Shown here piece after piece: positions 40,061-49,845 of a DNA stretch of 64,000 bases. Source of the stretch: Gimesia aquarii (GTDB taxonomy: Bacteria > Planctomycetota > Planctomycetia > Planctomycetales > Planctomycetaceae). The translations under genes and the position numbers were made by a program. The stretch lies in contig NZ_CP037920.1 of assembly GCF_007748195.1 (NCBI RefSeq), positions 248,001-312,000 of the forward strand, in the 5' to 3' direction. The notes below the pieces were generated by a model, which saw nothing but the letters and a program-made list of their open reading frames with translations, was not told where the DNA came from and searched no databases. How positions within the stretch are numbered: position 1 is the first letter of the stretch; the number at the start of each line of letters is the position of its first letter.

Positions 40061-41545
40061 CTGACTACCAAAATTTCTCGAGAATCACCAATACTGGTGA
40101 CTGGGGCAACGGGTTACGTGGGGGGCCGGCTGGTTCCGGAGCTCCTCAAGCGAGGTTATCGTGTTCGCTGCCTTGCGCGCGAACCACGTAAGCTTGAAGA
40201 GCGGGTATGGTGCGACAATCCGAATGTAGAGATTGTTCGCAGTGATCTGAGCGATGTATCCGAGCTAACCGCTCAGATTCGAGACTGTTCATCGGCCTAT
40301 TATTTGATTCATTCGATGATCGCCTCAGGTCGTACATACGCAGATCGCGATTCCCAACTTGCCCATAACTTTGCCAGAGCAGCCGCAGAGGCTCAAGTTG
40401 AGAGAATCATCTACCTGGGTGGTTTAGGCGAACTTGGTGAGGGTTTGAGTCAACACCTTAGCTCGCGCCGCGAAGTGGAAGTGGCTTTGGGATCGTGCGG
40501 AGTTTCGGTGACAACACTGCGAGCTGCCATGATTATCGGCTCTGGGTCCGCGTCATTCGAGATACTCCGCTATCTGGTCGAACGACTTCCCGTGATGATC
40601 ACACCCCGTTGGGTACAAACAGAATCTCAACCAGTGTCCATTGTTGATGTATTGTACTGGCTGGTCGAGTGTCTGCATGTTGCCGAGACAAGCGGTCGCA
40701 GCCTCGAAATTGGTGGACCCGATGTGATCTCCTATCGCGAGCTAATGCACATCATGGCTCAAGAGCTGGGACTTCGACGACGGCTGATTATCGGTGTCCC
40801 CGTGCTAACCCCGCGATTGAGCTCGGCATGGATCAGCCTCATCACGCCAGTTTCATATCGCATCGCTCGCCCGCTCTCCGATGGCCTGCGCAATCGAGTT
40901 GTGGTCAATGACGACACTACACAGACACTAATGCCTCATCAATCGCTCGGAGTACGTGAGTCAATTCATCGTGCGATCGCGAAGACCCTGGAGGGGAAGG
41001 TACCAACACGGTGGTCCGCAGCCGGACCGATTCCTGGCGATCCAAATTGGGCTGGTGGCAAGGTCTATGTCGATCAAAGGTCGATCGAGATTGAAGCGCA
41101 GCCGTCCGATGTGTTTGCCGCGGTCTGCCGTGTTGGCGGCGGTCATGGCTGGTACTCGGGGGACATCTTGTGGCGGATCCGGGGATTGATGGACCAAATC
41201 GTCGGAGGTCCTGGGCTTCGACGAGGCCGACGCGATCCTGAGAAAGTAGAATTTGGCGAAGCACTCGACTTCTGGCGCGTGGTCGGGATCGAACGCGGCA
41301 AGTCGCTGCTGCTTCATGCCGAAATGAAATTACCAGGAACCGCTCAACTGGAGTTCTGCATGGAACCAGTGAAAGATAACATCCGTTTCACGCGACTCAC
41401 AATGACTGCACGATTTCGTCCAAGAGGTCTACTAGGTATCCTTTATTGGTATACCGTGGTTCCATTACATAACATTGTTTTTGGCGGTATGTTGAGAGGG
41501 ATTAAACGTGCCGCCAAGTCTCTTGAGAAGAGTCAAGAGGTATGA
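40061..41545 (+). CDS. SDR oxidoreductase with DUF2867-like C-terminal domain, CTG start
   Basis: 494 residues if it starts at CTG 40061 (GGAG seven bases upstream, two bases past the previous stop); an in-frame GTG at 40097 would cut into the Rossmann strand ILVTGATGYVGG. N-terminal extended/atypical SDR domain (1-290: GATGYVGG, YYLIHSMI, EIGGPDVISY) and C-terminal DUF2867-like/SRPBCC-type domain (about 330-480: GHGWYSGDILWRIRGLMDQI, LGILYWYTVVPLHNIVFGGM). This two-domain form is common in bacteria; substrate unknown, and NAD(P) binding is from the motif. Last gene of a three-gene, GC-rich operon. Confidence 0.82.
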   Translation: MTTKISRESPILVTGATGYVGGRLVPELLKRGYRVRCLAREPRKLEERVWCDNPNVEIVRSDLSDVSELTAQIRDCSSAYYLIHSMIASGRTYADRDSQLAHNFARAAAEAQVERIIYLGGLGELGEGLSQHLSSRREVEVALGSCGVSVTTLRAAMIIGSGSASFEILRYLVERLPVMITPRWVQTESQPVSIVDVLYWLVECLHVAETSGRSLEIGGPDVISYRELMHIMAQELGLRRRLIIGVPVLTPRLSSAWISLITPVSYRIARPLSDGLRNRVVVNDDTTQTLMPHQSLGVRESIHRAIAKTLEGKVPTRWSAAGPIPGDPNWAGGKVYVDQRSIEIEAQPSDVFAAVCRVGGGHGWYSGDILWRIRGLMDQIVGGPGLRRGRRDPEKVEFGEALDFWRVVGIERGKSLLLHAEMKLPGTAQLEFCMEPVKDNIRFTRLTMTARFRPRGLLGILYWYTVVPLHNIVFGGMLRGIKRAAKSLEKSQEV

Positions 41546-41619
41546 CCTTTTCACCATTTCTTGATCTATGCAGAATGTGAGAGATTTTATTTTCTTGCAT
41601 TTTGAGAAAGGTCCAGAAA

Positions 41620-41720
41620 ATGAAAGGAAAACGCTTCACTGAAGAATAGATCGCCTTTGCTTTACATCGGGTAAAATCAGTGGCTCCGATGGCTGAAGTC
41701 AGCAGAGTTGATTTGCCTCT
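41620..41720 (+). pseudogene. IS3-family orfA remnant
   Basis: ATG 41620 reads MKGKRFTEE, stop, IAFALHRVKSVAPMAEVSRV, closely like the start of IS3-group OrfA (RFTEEQIAFAL). An in-frame TAG replaces Gln, and no helix-turn-helix follows, so this is a dead fragment. Confidence 0.6.
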
Positions 41721-41818
41721 CGAGCCCAAGTAGCATTCGACAACTTCATTTTTCTTCAACCACTTTATGGTTTTAACGCAGTCATCCCCGAAATGCACTG
41801 GCCTTTCGATTTATACAG

Positions 41819-42124
41819 TTGGCTGAGAAACAGGTGGATCACTCCGTTTCGTTGAGCGCCTTGCGTCGCGTCTTTCTTACAGCAAGAGTTACAGATGACT
41901 TAGGGGCACATGTGGTCAAAGCAAAGGAGCGTGGGATCGATATCGTGCTGTCTTGGCACCTTAAGCACCCAAACTTTTTGATGCACTTTGATTTTCTGAA
42001 GGGGGACGTATTGTCAACAAGAGCGGAAACTCTTTTTCGATCTGCTATTTCCAAGAGTCCTCACCGCGATTTCCGGGGTCCAGCCTTGAAAACGGGAAAG
42101 ACGACGGAAAACAACATGACATGA
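41819..42124 (+). CDS. Doubtful ORF
   Basis: 101 residues starting with TTG (AEKQVDHSVSLSALRRVFL) with no ribosome-binding site visible. Its end lies by attC-like DNA. Could be the remains of a larger gene; low confidence. Confidence 0.25.
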   Translation: MAEKQVDHSVSLSALRRVFLTARVTDDLGAHVVKAKERGIDIVLSWHLKHPNFLMHFDFLKGDVLSTRAETLFRSAISKSPHRDFRGPALKTGKTTENNMT

Positions 42125-42318
42125 CCGCTGCGGCAATGCACAAATATGCTCAATCATCAACAAGTAACATCGTCGCTCGGTTACGCTGGACGTTACTCTT
42201 GCCCTCATTCGATATACTCGAATATTTTTTCGAATACCCTGTTAAACGACACTCCCTAATATAATGTCTGGGTAACAGCCGTTACCCAGACATTTAATTC
42301 TCCATTCGAGTCAGGATC

Positions 42319-42624
42319 CTACCAAAACCCAAGATCGCGATACAGCCACGCTTCGGGCGTCACTTCACTCTCATCAAGATCAAGGCATTCGATTATATCC
42401 TGCTTGACTCCTTCAAATATTTCGAGCTTGCATTCTGGATTCTGTTCTGCCACCAGAGTTTCGACCAATGAAACAAAATCAGAAACTCGAATATCCGTCC
42501 AGCAGCCTGGGGGAGGATCAGATGTATTTCCGTTTTTGAAAAGCTCAGCAGCTTTCTCCCGCGGGATTCTTATACGAAACCGTTTTTCGACACGAAAATT
42601 CAGGTCAAGAAAATCAAGTCCCAT
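42319..42624 (-). CDS. Acyl-carrier-protein-like protein lacking the Ser
   Basis: 101 residues, MGLDFLDLNFRVEKRFRIRI, then RVSDFVSLVETLV. The helix pattern follows ACP helices II-IV, but the start corresponds to the DSL motif, with MGLD instead, so the phosphopantetheine Ser is missing. Planctomycete and cassette proteins of this type are known to me; an acyl-carrier function is not expected. Hairpin 42265 lies 27 bp downstream of the stop. Confidence 0.55.
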   Translation of the reverse strand: MGLDFLDLNFRVEKRFRIRIPREKAAELFKNGNTSDPPPGCWTDIRVSDFVSLVETLVAEQNPECKLEIFEGVKQDIIECLDLDESEVTPEAWLYRDLGFW

Positions 42625-42790
42625 CTTTAATTCACTTCAAACAAAATCCCAAAGTGTACCTGCTTCTAAAAATGACCAGGTAACATTTATTACCCAGTCA
42701 TTAACAGTGATATAATTCCCGCTGCACAGTAACAGGATTTACTGAGTTGCATGGTTTTGTTTTACCACTTTTGGGTGTGCAGGTTCAATT

Positions 42791-43198
42791 CTATTTTGGG
42801 AAGTTCTCGCCCCAGTTTATACAGGGGACAAATTCCAAGAATAGGTCACGCTCAGAAGCATTTGAAAAATACCATTCATTAAACCCAAAGTCATAATCTG
42901 TTTTTACAAACCAATTGTAGGTCCACGATCCGATGTGGCAATGAGGAAGGTCCGTCGCACACATTCGGTATTCCGAGTGTTTTTGGAAACATTCGCCGTG
43001 GCTGGGACCGAAGTGTTGCCAACACCAACGATTTGCGAAATCGAATTCCGGGAATGCCAATTCGAGCATTAAGGGATATGGGAAACGATCAAGGGTCTGT
43101 TGACGTTTCGTTTGTTGGTCAAGTTGTTCTGCGGCTGTGTCGCCACCCGTTTCGAGGTATGCGTCGAAAGTCGAGAGTTTAGCCGTTTGGTGGGTCAT
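42791..43198 (-). CDS. Protein of unknown function
   Basis: 135 residues, MTHQTAKLSTFDAYLETGGD; rich in Trp, Phe and Cys (NRWCWQHFGPSHGECF). Compact and soluble, like immunity-type cargo. Hairpins lie at 42673 and 43278. Family not recognised. Confidence 0.65.
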   Translation of the reverse strand: MTHQTAKLSTFDAYLETGGDTAAEQLDQQTKRQQTLDRFPYPLMLELAFPEFDFANRWCWQHFGPSHGECFQKHSEYRMCATDLPHCHIGSWTYNWFVKTDYDFGFNEWYFSNASERDLFLEFVPCINWGENFPK

Positions 43199-43418
43199 GA
43201 GTACCTCGTGCTTATAAACCTTTTAACTCTCACATTAATGAAAAATAAGTGATTCATTTTTTCAATATTCAAAAGGATGACCGGGAAACACACATTACCC
43301 GGTCATTATTTAGTTCTGTTGCCTCACCAATAGTAATGCCTGAGTAATACAAGTATCCCAGACATGAATCACTTTTTTAAACATTTAGTCAGCATCATCT
43401 TTGGAAACATCTATGTCG

Positions 43419-43835
43419 TTATTCGACATTCGACTTAGATTTCATAACCTCTTCAAGACGTCGATAGGATAAGCCAGACCTTTGCCGATCTTTGCGAATC
43501 GTACTGAGGAGTTCTATAATTCGATCTAGGTTATTTTTCTCATGTGCAGGGTGATTTGGCTTTTCCGCAATCAGGTATATTGCTTGATTTATAAGAAGGG
43601 GAACGAAAATCCCACGTAAATGAGGCGATTCATGCCACAAACCTTCGATTATTGAAATTCCAATATTTCGTTTTTGTGTTCCCCCCTCAAACCATTGGAA
43701 TGCTTGAAATATGGCGTTATCTCTATGCTGTTGAGATCTCTCTTTATATCCCAACCATTGCTGAAATCCTGCAAAAAACAATCCCAAGACTCCCACAGAA
43801 GCTCCAATAATTGCGGCTATTATTTTTGCATCCAT
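43419..43835 (-). CDS. Small N-terminally membrane-anchored protein
   Basis: 138 residues with one N-terminal helix (about 5-28, IIAAIIGASVGVLGLFFAGF) and a cytosolic helical region (HRDNAIFQAFQWFEGGTQ). Between hairpins 43337 and 43927. Unknown function. Confidence 0.6.
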   Translation of the reverse strand: MDAKIIAAIIGASVGVLGLFFAGFQQWLGYKERSQQHRDNAIFQAFQWFEGGTQKRNIGISIIEGLWHESPHLRGIFVPLLINQAIYLIAEKPNHPAHEKNNLDRIIELLSTIRKDRQRSGLSYRRLEEVMKSKSNVE

Positions 43836-44102
43836 TTTCTCTCCTTAATTCTTTTAGTTTTGGGGAACACGGTGTCTAAATCTAGTTCTACGGAAATATT
43901 TAACATTATGAAACCAATCATAATAATGACCGGGTAATAACGTTTATCCAGACAAGTGACCGGTAAGACATCGTTACCCGGTCATCATCGATAGATAAAT
44001 CCGTCAAGCGTGAATTAATCTCTTTAATGGCGACCCGCTCAGTTCTGACGGAGCAAATTTTGAAGAGGGATTGAGACTATCTCTGATTCAATCTTCTGAA
44101 TT

Positions 44103-45146
44103 TTAGAAAACAGACGGACCGATTGGAAGAGGCTCCCATGAATCCGACAGTTTAGGTAAAAACTTCTGAAGTCGAACAAAGCCGGGATCTGTGATTTTTG
44201 TTTGATGCCGTCTCAAGTTAGTCAGGTTTTTGAGCCCCTGGAGATGAATCAGACCTGCGTCGCTGACGCTGGTCCCTCTCAGATCCAATTCGAACAGCTG
44301 TTTTATTTTCCCTATATGAACCATTCCTGCGTCACTGATTGGAGTGTACGAGAGATCCAGGATCTTTAGATTCTGGTTCCTGACTAAATATTCCAGACCC
44401 TGATTGCCTACCTCGGTAACGCTAAGATTCAGAGACTCCAGATTTGGGAGTCCACTCAAAGAAGCCATTCCGCGATCACTGACCCCTGTCGCATCCAGTT
44501 GAAGAATCTCCAGTTTCACAAGACCTTTCAAGTGAGCCAGCCCGGCATCACTGATGGCGGTCTCACTTAAATCCATCGATTTCAGTTCTGGCAGGTTTTC
44601 CAGATGTCTCAATCCTGCATCACTGACCTCAGTATCCCAAAGTAGGATATGTTTCAGTTTCCTCAACCCCTGCAAATGAACCAGACCGGCATCGCTGATC
44701 GAGGTTCTCTCCAGATTCAGGGTTTCCAGGTTGTCCAACCCCTCAAGGAGTGTCAGGTTCTGATCCGTGATTTCTGAACTGCTAAAATCCAGGTATTTCA
44801 AACTGTGAATTCTACCGACCGCGGCAAGATCTGCTTTGCTGAACTCGTCATCAGATCCATATTGAACACTGTTTATTGAAACGACTTTCTCGAAAGCGAA
44901 ACGAATCTGATCTCCCGCGCTATACTTAATCCACGTTTCCCAGGATGAGGGCATCTTGCTCATCAACCAGCCCGGTTCGGTTGAAAGCATGAAACGGTCA
45001 CTGGACCACAACTGTTGCGCTGCACTTCCTTCATGTAGCGCGGTAACCACAAACACCGCCAGTCCGACAACGACCAGCAGCCCCAAGGTCCGCCAGACCC
45101 AGCGGTAGCGGCTAGGGGGTTTGGGAGTCGGTTCTGTCTGGTTCAT
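44103..45146 (-). CDS. Membrane-anchored leucine-rich-repeat protein
   Basis: About 347 residues from MNQTEPTPKPPSRYRWVW; an upstream ATG (45206) would add 20. One N-terminal transmembrane helix (about 18-38), a linker, then nine LRR units of 23-24 residues (LEGLDNLETLNLERTSISDA, LSGLPNLESLNLSVTEVG) from about residue 110 to 330. The repeats are far more regular than in 33557-34219. Probably a binding protein facing the periplasm or cytoplasm. A hairpin pair at 43927/43957 follows about 120 bp past its stop. Confidence 0.8.
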   Translation of the reverse strand: MNQTEPTPKPPSRYRWVWRTLGLLVVVGLAVFVVTALHEGSAAQQLWSSDRFMLSTEPGWLMSKMPSSWETWIKYSAGDQIRFAFEKVVSINSVQYGSDDEFSKADLAAVGRIHSLKYLDFSSSEITDQNLTLLEGLDNLETLNLERTSISDAGLVHLQGLRKLKHILLWDTEVSDAGLRHLENLPELKSMDLSETAISDAGLAHLKGLVKLEILQLDATGVSDRGMASLSGLPNLESLNLSVTEVGNQGLEYLVRNQNLKILDLSYTPISDAGMVHIGKIKQLFELDLRGTSVSDAGLIHLQGLKNLTNLRRHQTKITDPGFVRLQKFLPKLSDSWEPLPIGPSVF

Positions 45147-45517
45147 GATGGATGCCTCTGCAAAGCAGCCGTGTGTCGACGGATTACTTGAGTGGATATT
45201 TCCCATATGGATCAGCCTGGAAGCGCTCCAGGCATGGATTGCCGTTGATTGTAAACACTGCGGTTTCCCGTGTCTAAAATGAAGTGACTTTTCTCTGCTT
45301 TTTTCGTCCCAATAAAATTTTGATCATATTTCATAAGATCACTTTCTTCAGTGTCCGGTAAATGTTCCGTTACCCGGACGATAAAATGAAGAATATCTAT
45401 TAAAACGTTCGTTGTTCGCGTCAATACATAAGTGTAGACTTAACGAAAAATGGTGAGAAAACGCCGCGATCTGGGGCATACTGTAGCTTAAGTTTATTCC
45501 TAGCAAACAGTGATTTG
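45147..45517. other. Non-coding gap with hairpin
   Basis: About 370 bases with hairpin 45352-45379 and no credible ORF. Confidence 0.35.
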
Positions 45518-46276
45518 TTAAATTGATTCTGCATTTGTTCTAATATGCTCATCATTGCTCTTCAATAGTTTTTCTCTGTATTTATTGAATAGCTCATCAT
45601 TGCAACCACTAACTTTAAGTGCATCTAAACAATTTAAGCCAGCCCATTCATCATTTGTAGCCCAAAGCTCAGTAATATAATTTTCCAAATTCGGAACCCG
45701 ATGTTTAGCTAACGATTCCAGCGCAAGTCTTTTAGTGTAAACAGCATCCTTTTTGAATAAGCCAATCAGTAGCTCTTCCAAATCTTTGGATAGAGAATCA
45801 AATTTATGAAAGCAGTAGGCTAGCTGATAATCACAAAAATCTTCTCCAGATTTAATCGCGTGCTTGCACAACACAATGAAATTTTCGATTGTTAGATCCG
45901 CAATATGAGATAAAGGTTTAACATTTGGGTGAAGCCATGCAATGATACGTCCCCCTTCGTCACTACGAGAAATAAGAAAGAGAATGTCGTCTAGACAAGA
46001 ATCTGCGAGGGCGTGATGGTTTTCGCTCTCAAATACTTTTTTGAGAAGTTTTTCAATCCGATCCCAGTGATCATACCCAATGTCATTTTCGCCATGGAAA
46101 TTGCCATATGAGTCACCATAAATCTCACGCAGCCATTTATCTAGCTCTATTCTACTTTCACAAATCTCTTGTTCTAGCGTATTCACACAATGCTTATCCT
46201 TAAATTTGTCGTTAATATCACAGGTTCGCGACTCCGTGCATTTTTTGTTATTCCACCTTTTTTTCGTCAAAGACAT
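45518..46276 (-). CDS. Helical-repeat protein of unknown function
   Basis: 252 residues, probably HEAT-like in the second half (LFKKDAVYTKRLALESLAKH, NLENYITELWATNDEWAGLN). The first 30 residues (MSLTKKRWNNKKCTES) are basic and polar. It overlaps the upstream gene by 29 bp in another frame, so a later start (for example 46155 region) is possible. Resembles immunity-type/HEAT cargo proteins. Role unknown. Confidence 0.6.
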   Translation of the reverse strand: MSLTKKRWNNKKCTESRTCDINDKFKDKHCVNTLEQEICESRIELDKWLREIYGDSYGNFHGENDIGYDHWDRIEKLLKKVFESENHHALADSCLDDILFLISRSDEGGRIIAWLHPNVKPLSHIADLTIENFIVLCKHAIKSGEDFCDYQLAYCFHKFDSLSKDLEELLIGLFKKDAVYTKRLALESLAKHRVPNLENYITELWATNDEWAGLNCLDALKVSGCNDELFNKYREKLLKSNDEHIRTNAESI

Positions 46277-46664
46277 CGGTGTCCCATCCGTCGCGGATTG
46301 TAATCAAATCACGATTATCCACGAGTCGATGAATATCCTCAAATGTTCCCCCAGTTTTTATTACCTGTCTACCGGTTGGACGAACATCTAGTGGCCAGCC
46401 TACTATGATTTGGAAACAGTCGCCAGACGAAAAGTGGTTTCTGTTTTCCAGTATCCATTTTGCAGTTTTGAGTGCAATGCCTTTAAACAGTGAGGCAGTC
46501 TCTTTTATTGAATCGAGTGGATATGTCGTTGTAAAGAAGTTCAACAGGTCGCCATCGAAATGAGGGCGAAAATCGCATCTATGTAGACCGACATTAGACC
46601 AGATGGGCTCAGTTTTGTCATCGCGGGCAAGCTCGGTCACAATCATCGTTTTGTCGAGAGACAT
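46248..46664 (-). CDS. Protein of unknown function, paired with downstream gene
   Basis: 138 residues, MSLDKTMIVTELARDDKTEP. Contains ILENRNHFSSGDCFQIIVGW. Overlaps the downstream HEAT-like gene by 29 bp, so the pair is probably co-expressed. Both could be an immunity pair. Not a recognised family. Confidence 0.6.
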   Translation of the reverse strand: MSLDKTMIVTELARDDKTEPIWSNVGLHRCDFRPHFDGDLLNFFTTTYPLDSIKETASLFKGIALKTAKWILENRNHFSSGDCFQIIVGWPLDVRPTGRQVIKTGGTFEDIHRLVDNRDLITIRDGWDTDVFDEKKVE

Positions 46665-47016
46665 AATGGATTTCCGCAGAAATAGTGGGCACTGTTTGGT
46701 TATGAATCCTGCATAAACGGTTCTACCTAAGACCCTCTTTAACTATCCGGTCAGAAATGATACCGAGGCACGTTCGTTTTTTGAAGAGCTTACACTACTA
46801 CAAATTATTATCGAAATTTGAGCTTAATGTGAATGAAAGCCTAATCTCGAGAATCAAAATATGCCTAATTCATTTAAACAATGGGTTTTAACACGACCAT
46901 GCCAAGTAAAATAATAACATCAATGTCCGGGTAATTAGCGTTACCCGGACATTGATTTAAAGAGCATGTCTTAACAAGTCTGCATTCGACACATTTCAAA
47001 GTTTTAATCAGTCTCG
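46665..47016. other. Non-coding gap with hairpin and longer repeat
   Basis: Holds hairpin 46924-46951. Before it are TCTCGAGAATCAAAAT (46845-46860), TTCATTTA and TTTTAACACGA, matching the sequence ahead of hairpin 33350 over about 100 bases. Confidence 0.45.
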
Positions 47017-47445
47017 CTACGAATGTGCCCATGTCTCGATAACCCAACAGTCAGGGTTATTTTCCAGCAATTGCCTATAATAACTGCTCCATTTCTTTTG
47101 AGCAGCAGCGTTTGATTCGGCAGCATTCATCATGCTGTAACCGAAATCATGGATATCGTGCCATACGCCGTCTGGTGTCACTATGGCAGCGGCTGAAACG
47201 TCAGCACGCAAACGATCCACGCGGGAAATGTAACCCGCGTAATGATGCATCTCCGAAGGAAGTTCGGCATCAGTTTCATCGCATCTTAAAGTCGCTTCAA
47301 ACAAGCATAAGTAATCAAATTGCCAGTTTGGCTGGCTGGTGTCGTCATGTTTTAGGCGGTATGGAGCGAGAATTGCTTCCATTGCGTCAACAATGCCAAG
47401 CAGTGTCGTTGATGTAGGAACAAGGACGTGAAGGTGTGTCTTCAT
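47017..47445 (-). CDS. Protein of unknown function
   Basis: 142 residues, MKTHLHVLVPTSTTLLGIVD, with DGVWHDIHDFGYSMMNAAES in the middle. Looks like a compact soluble alpha/beta protein of the kind carried on gene cassettes. Upstream are GTTATC-type core sequence and repeat family A copy 3 (47478-47537). Confidence 0.65.
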   Translation of the reverse strand: MKTHLHVLVPTSTTLLGIVDAMEAILAPYRLKHDDTSQPNWQFDYLCLFEATLRCDETDAELPSEMHHYAGYISRVDRLRADVSAAAIVTPDGVWHDIHDFGYSMMNAAESNAAAQKKWSSYYRQLLENNPDCWVIETWAHS

Positions 47446-47477
47446 ATATGCGAAAGATTCGAGATAACCGTATAACT

Positions 47478-47537
47478 ATTGATAGAACAAGATTTGATGC
47501 TATCCAAATCTATCAGGGATTCTGACTTTTATCAATT
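47478..47537. repeat. Repeat family A, copy 3
   Basis: 60 bases similar to 34251-34310 and 35038-35096. Upstream of 47017-47445, in the same relative place. Confidence 0.65.
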
Positions 47538-47785
47538 GTCACAATGTAGTCTTGTACTCACTGTTTGAGCAGTGGGGTTTTAAAACGTCTGAGGCCTCAA
47601 GAAACATCAATACCCAAATAATATTGTTACTAGGACAATATCTTCCCCCTTGCTGCAATTAAAGAATGTCTGGGAACTTACGGTTTACCGGACACTTATT
47701 TGCCAAATCAATTTACATCTGTAAAATTAATACTGTGAATCCGTTGAAATGTTTCTTTTCAAAGTGCCGACACAAAGTCTGAAAT

Positions 47786-48088
47786 ATGACAAAAAAAACA
47801 TTCAATTGGAAATGTCTACTAGGAAACATTGAGGGCTTGGTCTCGTTACTCTGTCTGTTCATTGTACTGACAGATAAATACGAACTTTACCTGCCCATTG
47901 CACTGAGAGATAAAATTGGAATAGCTTATTGGCTAGCGACTATCCTGTTTTCCCTCAGTTTCGGCTTTGGCATTGGTGCTTTGCGATTCGGCAACATATT
48001 CGGAAAATTTTGTGGGGCATTTTCAGTTATTGTGCTTTCGCTCATATTATTTCTAACGTTTTTTGTGGGACTTCCCCCAGCAGATTAA
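47786..48088 (+). CDS. Small three-helix membrane protein
   Basis: 100 residues with three transmembrane helices (about 14-28, 45-65, 72-95). The stop lies 5 bp before hairpin 48094; a second hairpin (48150) follows. One of few + strand genes in this part. Function unknown. Confidence 0.6.
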   Translation: MTKKTFNWKCLLGNIEGLVSLLCLFIVLTDKYELYLPIALRDKIGIAYWLATILFSLSFGFGIGALRFGNIFGKFCGAFSVIVLSLILFLTFFVGLPPAD

Positions 48089-48275
48089 GTTTTTGTCCGG
48101 TAAATTACCCTTTACAGGACACTCTGTAAAACAAGGCCGCGCATTAAAGTGTTCGGGTAATCATCATTTACCGGACACTTTTTAGTTTGGAGAGAGCAGA
48201 CGAAGTGCACATAAATAACATCGCGGGTAATGTTCCTCTTCACTACAATGTTTTATAGGCATTCCTAAATGCGGC

Positions 48276-49036
48276 TCATAACTCCGCTGCTTCACTTTGT
48301 TTGCCAGCGCTCTTGGCGATGCACAGGGACAGATCGCGAAACGTGCGAAGCTCACCGAATTTTGCTACATCGAGAGGACATTTACGGATGCAGTTACCAT
48401 GCATCAATGCTAACAACTGCAGAGTGAAACCAATAGCCAGAACAATCGATGTGAACCTACCAGCGAATAGACCAAGAGCAAGAGTGAATACCGCAAGACA
48501 TCCAATTGCGTGATTCGCGTCATGTGCGTAAGACTGCACGGAGGCTAGAGGAAGTGCACCAGGCGACAGACGAGAGATTCGAAGTATAAAGGTTTGCCAA
48601 TGATGGCGGGTATATTCGTCAAGGGACGTCGAAGGGGCAATAGCGCTGACATCAACGTTGTCCGCAGCAAGACAATCTTTGATTGCAAGGAATGCAGCGC
48701 CCGGAAGACATGACGTGCCTGCGATCTGTAGAGGCTGAAGTTGCGTGCGCGTAGTGTGACGTCTCGAAGTGTTTTTTCCCGTTCTGGAGTGAGAACATTC
48801 CGCCATGCGGCGTCGGGTAGAGACAATGCCCATGACACATTGAGGCCACGACCAAGTTGTTTTGCATGAAGGTAATCCATGGCGTCCCGCCAGTCTGCAA
48901 CGGTTGAATCAAATGTGAGGTCGATATCAGGATCGCACGCATCGTCGACTTGAACAATCTGGCGATGTTCGTCTTGCAATACCGAGAGAACATATTCGGG
49001 AGTAGCGTCGATCTCGCTTGAGTATTTAGTGCTCAT
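48276..49036 (-). pseudogene. Frameshifted gene of unknown function
   Basis: Two overlapping minus-strand frames join into one protein of about 250 residues: 49036 down to about 48740 (MSTKYSSEIDATPEYVLSVL to TLRDVTLRARNF), then the frame ending at 48276 (LQPLQIAGTSCLPGAAF to SAGKQSEAAEL) with a membrane helix. The span is 761 bases, not a multiple of three, which supports one indel near 48735-48745. Either decay or a sequencing error. Confidence 0.6.
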
Positions 49037-49350
49037 TGATTTCCCTTTGCTGCAAAACTTGAATTAGACAGAATCATTTCAGTATAACCTAGTAACAGTA
49101 GAACTAATGAAATTTTGTTTAATCAGAGATGAATTATCAAGAGAAGATTGAGGATGTTGAAATGAACAAAGAAATGATTTCACATAAATCTTAGACACTG
49201 AGTTTCATCATTCTTTCCTCAAATAATGTCCGGGTAATTTATATTACCCGGACATTATTTGATCTCACAAAAGAAAATATCTGGATCACTCTCATTTCCC
49301 TGACACTATTTCGAATAGAATCTCTTTAAAGTGTATTTTGGGTTTTGAGT
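49037..49350. other. Non-coding gap with perfect hairpin
   Basis: AT-rich, no ORF. Contains hairpin 49227-49254. Confidence 0.35.
49227..49254. repeat. 28-nt hairpin repeat, perfect-arm copy
   Basis: Arms TGTCCGGGTAA and TTACCCGGACA around TTTATA, extended by flanking AA/TT pairs, about 100 bp past the stop of the gene at 49351-49845 (minus strand). Confidence 0.9.
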
Positions 49351-49845
49351 TCACGACCAAACTCGAGAGCATTCCCCAAGCCATTGATTTAGTGTTGAGA
49401 CGATTTGTTTACGGTCACGTGATTCAAATACCCGTTCAGGCGAATCTGGCCAAGTGACAGGTGGGTTTAGTTCATAAGAGATTTGGATGTTATCACGTTT
49501 TTGTTTAATAGTCCGTTTTGGTGGATGTGAAAAGATGACCGGTTGCGCGTGATAAAGTCGGATGATGAACTGACCATCACGTTTACCCATCGGTGACCAC
49601 TCAACATCGATGTGATAGCGACCGTCGTTTCGAGTGGACTGCCAGAGCGATGAGTGATCGAAGTAATAGAAGAGCACGTCGCTCCAAGGATCGGTAATCG
49701 TTGCTGGATCAAGGTGAAGGAATTGACGACCCGCAAGGTCATCATCAGGATCGAGTTCGTAGAAATGATTGATGATGATGTGCCAGCCGCCGGGAACCTG
49801 TAAAGGCTGGAGAGGCAGATTGGCAATTTCTGGCAATTGATGCAC
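49351..49845 (-). CDS. Protein of unknown function
   Basis: 164 residues, MHQLPEIANLPLQPLQVPGG, with WHIIINHFYELDPDDDLAGR near the start. Acidic, beta-rich, resembling immunity-type proteins. Stop about 100 bp from hairpin 49227. Family not recognised. Confidence 0.65.
   Translation of the reverse strand: MHQLPEIANLPLQPLQVPGGWHIIINHFYELDPDDDLAGRQFLHLDPATITDPWSDVLFYYFDHSSLWQSTRNDGRYHIDVEWSPMGKRDGQFIIRLYHAQPVIFSHPPKRTIKQKRDNIQISYELNPPVTWPDSPERVFESRDRKQIVSTLNQWLGECSRVWS

Larger units (their letters stand above)
41546..42318. other. Gap with transposase remnant and attC-like traces
   Basis: About 770 bases. Contains an IS3-type orfA relic (41620-41720), a doubtful ORF (41819-42124), GTAAC...GTTAC sequences at 42165-42195 reminiscent of cassette ends, and a hairpin at 42265-42292. 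No solid gene. Confidence 0.4.

Noticed and set aside
45212..45424. 70-residue ORF on the minus strand
   Set aside because: Reads through a hairpin repeat, odd composition, no ribosome-binding site.
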